Origin: Ferrithrix thermotolerans DSM 19514
Lineage (GTDB): Bacteria; Actinomycetota; Acidimicrobiia; Acidimicrobiales; Ilumatobacteraceae
Length of the DNA: 64,000 nucleotides
NCBI GenBank assembly: GCA_945861025.1
Contig: CAMASN010000002.1
Location: 28,192-92,191, forward strand
Direction: 5' to 3'
Shown here one piece after another: positions 61,885 through 64,000 of the stretch. Made by a program: the position numbers and the translations under genes. The notes under the pieces are model-generated. The model saw only the letters and a program-made list of their open reading frames with translations, did not search any database and was not told the origin of the DNA. Within the stretch, counting starts at the first letter, position 1. Every line of letters starts with the position of its first letter.

Positions 61885-62643
61885 TCAGGGCGAGTGTGAG
61901 GCGCCAGCTTGGTTGGCGACGGCTGCTGCTGCAGCAGCAATTGCGGCGGCGTTACCGAGATAGGCCGAGCCCGTGACCCGCAAGTTGTTGTCGAAGGTGT
62001 AGCGCCGTGGGGCTCCGGTGGGGATATTGAGTTCGGCGATGTCGGCTTGCGAGATGCTTTCGAGGTGCATCACGAGTGCCCGCAGCGAGTTGCCATGGGC
62101 CGTGATCAAGACGTCGAGTCCGGCGCGCAACTGTGGGGCAACGATGTCGTACCAATAGGGCAACACCCGAGCAACAACATCTTTGAGACACTCGCTGGCG
62201 GGCAGCACATCGGGCGGCAGCAGCCGGTAGCGAGCATCGTGGATTGGGTGCTCGGGGCTCGACAGATCTACGGGTGGAGGTGGAATGTCGTAGCTGCGGC
62301 GCCAGAGTTTGGTTTGCTCAGCGCCGTACTGCTCGGTGGTGGCCTTCTTGTCGAGGCCTTGTAGCGCGCCGTAGTGGCGCTCGTTGAGCCGCCAGTTGCG
62401 CTGCACCGGCAGCCACACCATGTTCATTGCCTCGAGGGCAAGGTGGCAGGTGAGCACGGCACGGGTCTGCAGCGAGGTGTGAGCAACGTCGAACGAGAGT
62501 CCTTCGGCCGCCATGGTGACTCCAGCGGCGGTGGCTTCGGCGCAGCCCTGCTCGGTGAGGTCGACATCGTGCCACCCGGTGAAGAGGTTGAGTTTGTTCC
62601 ATTCGCTTTGCCCATGGCGAAGAATCACAAGCGAGCCAGTCAT
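61885..62643 (-). CDS. gpmA: 2,3-bisphosphoglycerate-dependent phosphoglycerate mutase
   Basis: A 252-aa histidine phosphatase-type mutase. It has LRHGQSEWN (phospho-His), TGWHDVDLTEQG, LNERHYGALQGLDK and TAHGNSLRAL. ATG 62643 starts the catalytic strand; a longer frame to 62904 covers the M14 gene. The C-terminus is an Ala-rich tail (NAAAIAAAAAAVANQ). It converts 3- and 2-phosphoglycerate. Confidence 0.95.
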   Translation of the reverse strand: MTGSLVILRHGQSEWNKLNLFTGWHDVDLTEQGCAEATAAGVTMAAEGLSFDVAHTSLQTRAVLTCHLALEAMNMVWLPVQRNWRLNERHYGALQGLDKKATTEQYGAEQTKLWRRSYDIPPPPVDLSSPEHPIHDARYRLLPPDVLPASECLKDVVARVLPYWYDIVAPQLRAGLDVLITAHGNSLRALVMHLESISQADIAELNIPTGAPRRYTFDNNLRVTGSAYLGNAAAIAAAAAAVANQAGASHSP

Positions 62644-62697
62644 GTCGGGCAGCGTAGTCCCGACCACGCAGACGTAGACGACCGCTAGGGTCGCGCC

Positions 62698-64000
62698 ATG
62701 GTCTTGCCTTTCGATCGTTACGTTCGCTTCGACGAACTCACCGCAGCGTTGCAGGCGTTCGCGGCCGAGCACGCTCACCTCGTCAGGCTTGAGCAATACG
62801 GCACCTCGTTCGAGGGCCGGCCCTTGTGGCTCGTTGCAATGACCGATGCAGTCACTGGCGAGCCGCACACTAAGCCGGCCTATTGGGTGGACGCCAACAT
62901 TCATGCCGTCGAGGTCACGGGCGGCGCAGCTGCGCTGTATCTGTTACATCATCTCGCCACTGCGAGCGAGCGCAACGATGTGGCAACACTCGAAGCGCTT
63001 CGCACTCGCACCTTTTATGTGGTGCCGCGCGTGAACCCCGATGGGGTCGAGGCGGCGCTGGCCGATTCGCCGGTCTATCGCCGCAGCAGCATGCGACCGT
63101 GGCCGTGGCGAGATCGCCATCAGTGGCCGGGCCTTGTTGAGCACGACATTAACGGCGATGGTCGCGTGCTCACCATGCGCATCGTTGATCCAAACGGTGC
63201 CTGGATGCCACACGCCGACGACCAGCGCGTGATGGTTCCGGTTCCGGTAGATGGTGTCGTGGCACCGGGTGTGCTGCGTTATCGACTGTTGGCTGAGGGA
63301 ACCATCGAGGGCTACGACGGTTTCACCGTGCCTCGGCCGCGGGCCCCTGAGTCACTCGACATGAACCGCAACTTCCCTGCCGGATGGGGTTCCACCACCC
63401 GAGGTGCTGGCGATCATCCGCTCAGCGAACCAGAGATCGATGCGTTGGTGCGCGCAGTCGTGGCGCGGCCCAACGTGTGCGGCTACAACGCGTTTCACAC
63501 TAGTGGCGGCGTTTTGCTGCGACCCTCAAGCACTCACAGCGATTCGAGCCTGCCGTCAACCGACGTTTGGGTCTGGAAAGAACTTGGTGCGAGGGGCACA
63601 GCACTCACCTCGTATCCGGTGCACTCGGTGTACGAAGACTTCACGTGGGATAAGACCGAAACAATGAGCGGCGCTGCCGACGATTGGGCCTACGAACATC
63701 TCGGCCTGTTCGGTTGGACCACCGAATTTTGGGACGTGGTGTTCGCAGCAACAGGCGTTCGCAGCAGCACCGACATTTGGTACACCGGGCCATCGGTTGC
63801 TGACGAGCTCGCGATCGCTCGGTGGTGCGATAGCAACGGCGGCAACTACCTGCCATGGGAACCGTTCGATCATCCGCAACTCGGGCAGGTCGAGATTGGC
63901 GGGATGGATTGGTTCAACGTGATGACTAATGCGCCGCTGCATTTGTTGGTCGACGAGATCAAGCCGCACGCCGACTTCGCCGTGTTTCAAGCCTTGGCGT
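62698..64000 (+). CDS. M14 zinc carboxypeptidase family protein (partial, 3' end outside window)
   Basis: An open frame from ATG 62698 to the right edge, 434 codons without a stop. Zinc ligands are H69-A-V-E72 (NIHAVEVTGG) and His267 (AFHTSGG). The catalytic Glu is Glu343 (WTTEFWD). This is the M14 carboxypeptidase fold, with a long insertion between the first ligand pair and the second His. Without a signal peptide it seems cytoplasmic. Peptide or amino-acyl substrate is unknown. Confidence 0.8.
   Translation, partial: MVLPFDRYVRFDELTAALQAFAAEHAHLVRLEQYGTSFEGRPLWLVAMTDAVTGEPHTKPAYWVDANIHAVEVTGGAAALYLLHHLATASERNDVATLEALRTRTFYVVPRVNPDGVEAALADSPVYRRSSMRPWPWRDRHQWPGLVEHDINGDGRVLTMRIVDPNGAWMPHADDQRVMVPVPVDGVVAPGVLRYRLLAEGTIEGYDGFTVPRPRAPESLDMNRNFPAGWGSTTRGAGDHPLSEPEIDALVRAVVARPNVCGYNAFHTSGGVLLRPSSTHSDSSLPSTDVWVWKELGARGTALTSYPVHSVYEDFTWDKTETMSGAADDWAYEHLGLFGWTTEFWDVVFAATGVRSSTDIWYTGPSVADELAIARWCDSNGGNYLPWEPFDHPQLGQVEIGGMDWFNVMTNAPLHLLVDEIKPHADFAVFQALA

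Noticed and set aside
1..64000. CRISPR arrays, insertion sequences and prophage genes
   Set aside because: No regular spaced repeats, transposase-like proteins, terminal inverted repeats or phage genes were seen on reading both strands.

Overview
The window is a chromosomal replication-origin region of a moderately high-GC actinobacterium. The gene order dnaA-dnaN-recF-dciA-gyrB-gyrA on one side and rpmH-rnpA-yidD-yidC-jag-rsmG-parA-parB-cwlM-trxA-trxB-anti-sigma-sigma on the other is the actinobacterial origin order. F420-type LLM oxidoreductases, DUF3566, a DUF6049 protein, a CwlM-type pseudo-amidase and a Ser/Thr kinase all support this. Gene content such as OleA/OleBC and many acyl-CoA enzymes fits class Acidimicrobiia (Ilumatobacter-like) best; that assignment is inference. 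No insertion sequence, prophage, CRISPR array or rRNA operon was seen.

Layout. 1-3.3 kb (minus): beta-lactone/olefin genes, oleA and a fused oleBC running off the left edge. 3.5-11.3 kb: acyl-CoA and small-molecule metabolism (two crotonases, two LLM oxidoreductases, FAH-family hydrolase, heme-binding beta-barrel protein, sulfatase, dienoyl-CoA-reductase-like SDR). 11.4-14.8 kb: MgtE_N/CBS protein, DUF1003 membrane protein, Fur regulator, Rossmann protein, a 42-aa membrane peptide and tRNA-Ile. 14.9-25 kb (minus): DUF3566, orphan TadG-like protein, gyrA, gyrB, dciA, recF, dnaN, oriC, dnaA. 25.3-30.6 kb (plus): rpmH, rnpA, yidD, yidC, jag, rsmG, two perfect parS sites, parA, parB. 30.7-40.3 kb (minus): cwlM, trxA, trxB, anti-sigma, ECF sigma, Ser/Thr kinase, DegV, DUF6049, GNAT. 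40.4-45.4 kb: HDAC-family hydrolase, CCA-adding enzyme, methyltransferase, DUF5318, DinB-like, PfkB kinase. 45.4-48.4 kb: a 1008-aa kinase/M23/PLP-enzyme fusion. 48.6-51.9 kb: rpsF-ssb-rpsR-rplI and dnaB. 51.9-64 kb: cupin, lipoprotein, hot-dog dehydratase operon with a 39-aa zinc ribbon, VOC protein, engB, alkyl sulfatase, tRNA-Gly, dcd, EtfD-like Fe-S oxidoreductase, cNMP-binding protein, gpmA and a partial M14 carboxypeptidase.

How the genes fit together. The centre joins initiation (DnaA, DnaN, DciA, DnaB, oriC), segregation (ParA, ParB, parS) and topology control (gyrase). The flanking 31-40 kb block resembles the mycobacterial Rv3909-Rv3915 cell-wall locus. Here the MurJ flippase module is absent, and a free Ser/Thr kinase with a similar extracellular domain occupies its place. 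Gene packing is extreme: many 4-base start/stop overlaps and several convergent pairs with almost no spacer. Two genes, cwlM and the sigma factor, appear to need non-ATG/GTG/TTG starts to encode their full domains.

The most notable items are the oleA-oleBC pair, the kinase/M23/phospholyase fusion, the rearranged MurJ-kinase locus with a catalytically dead CwlM, and the mini zinc ribbon locked between two hot-dog dehydratase genes.
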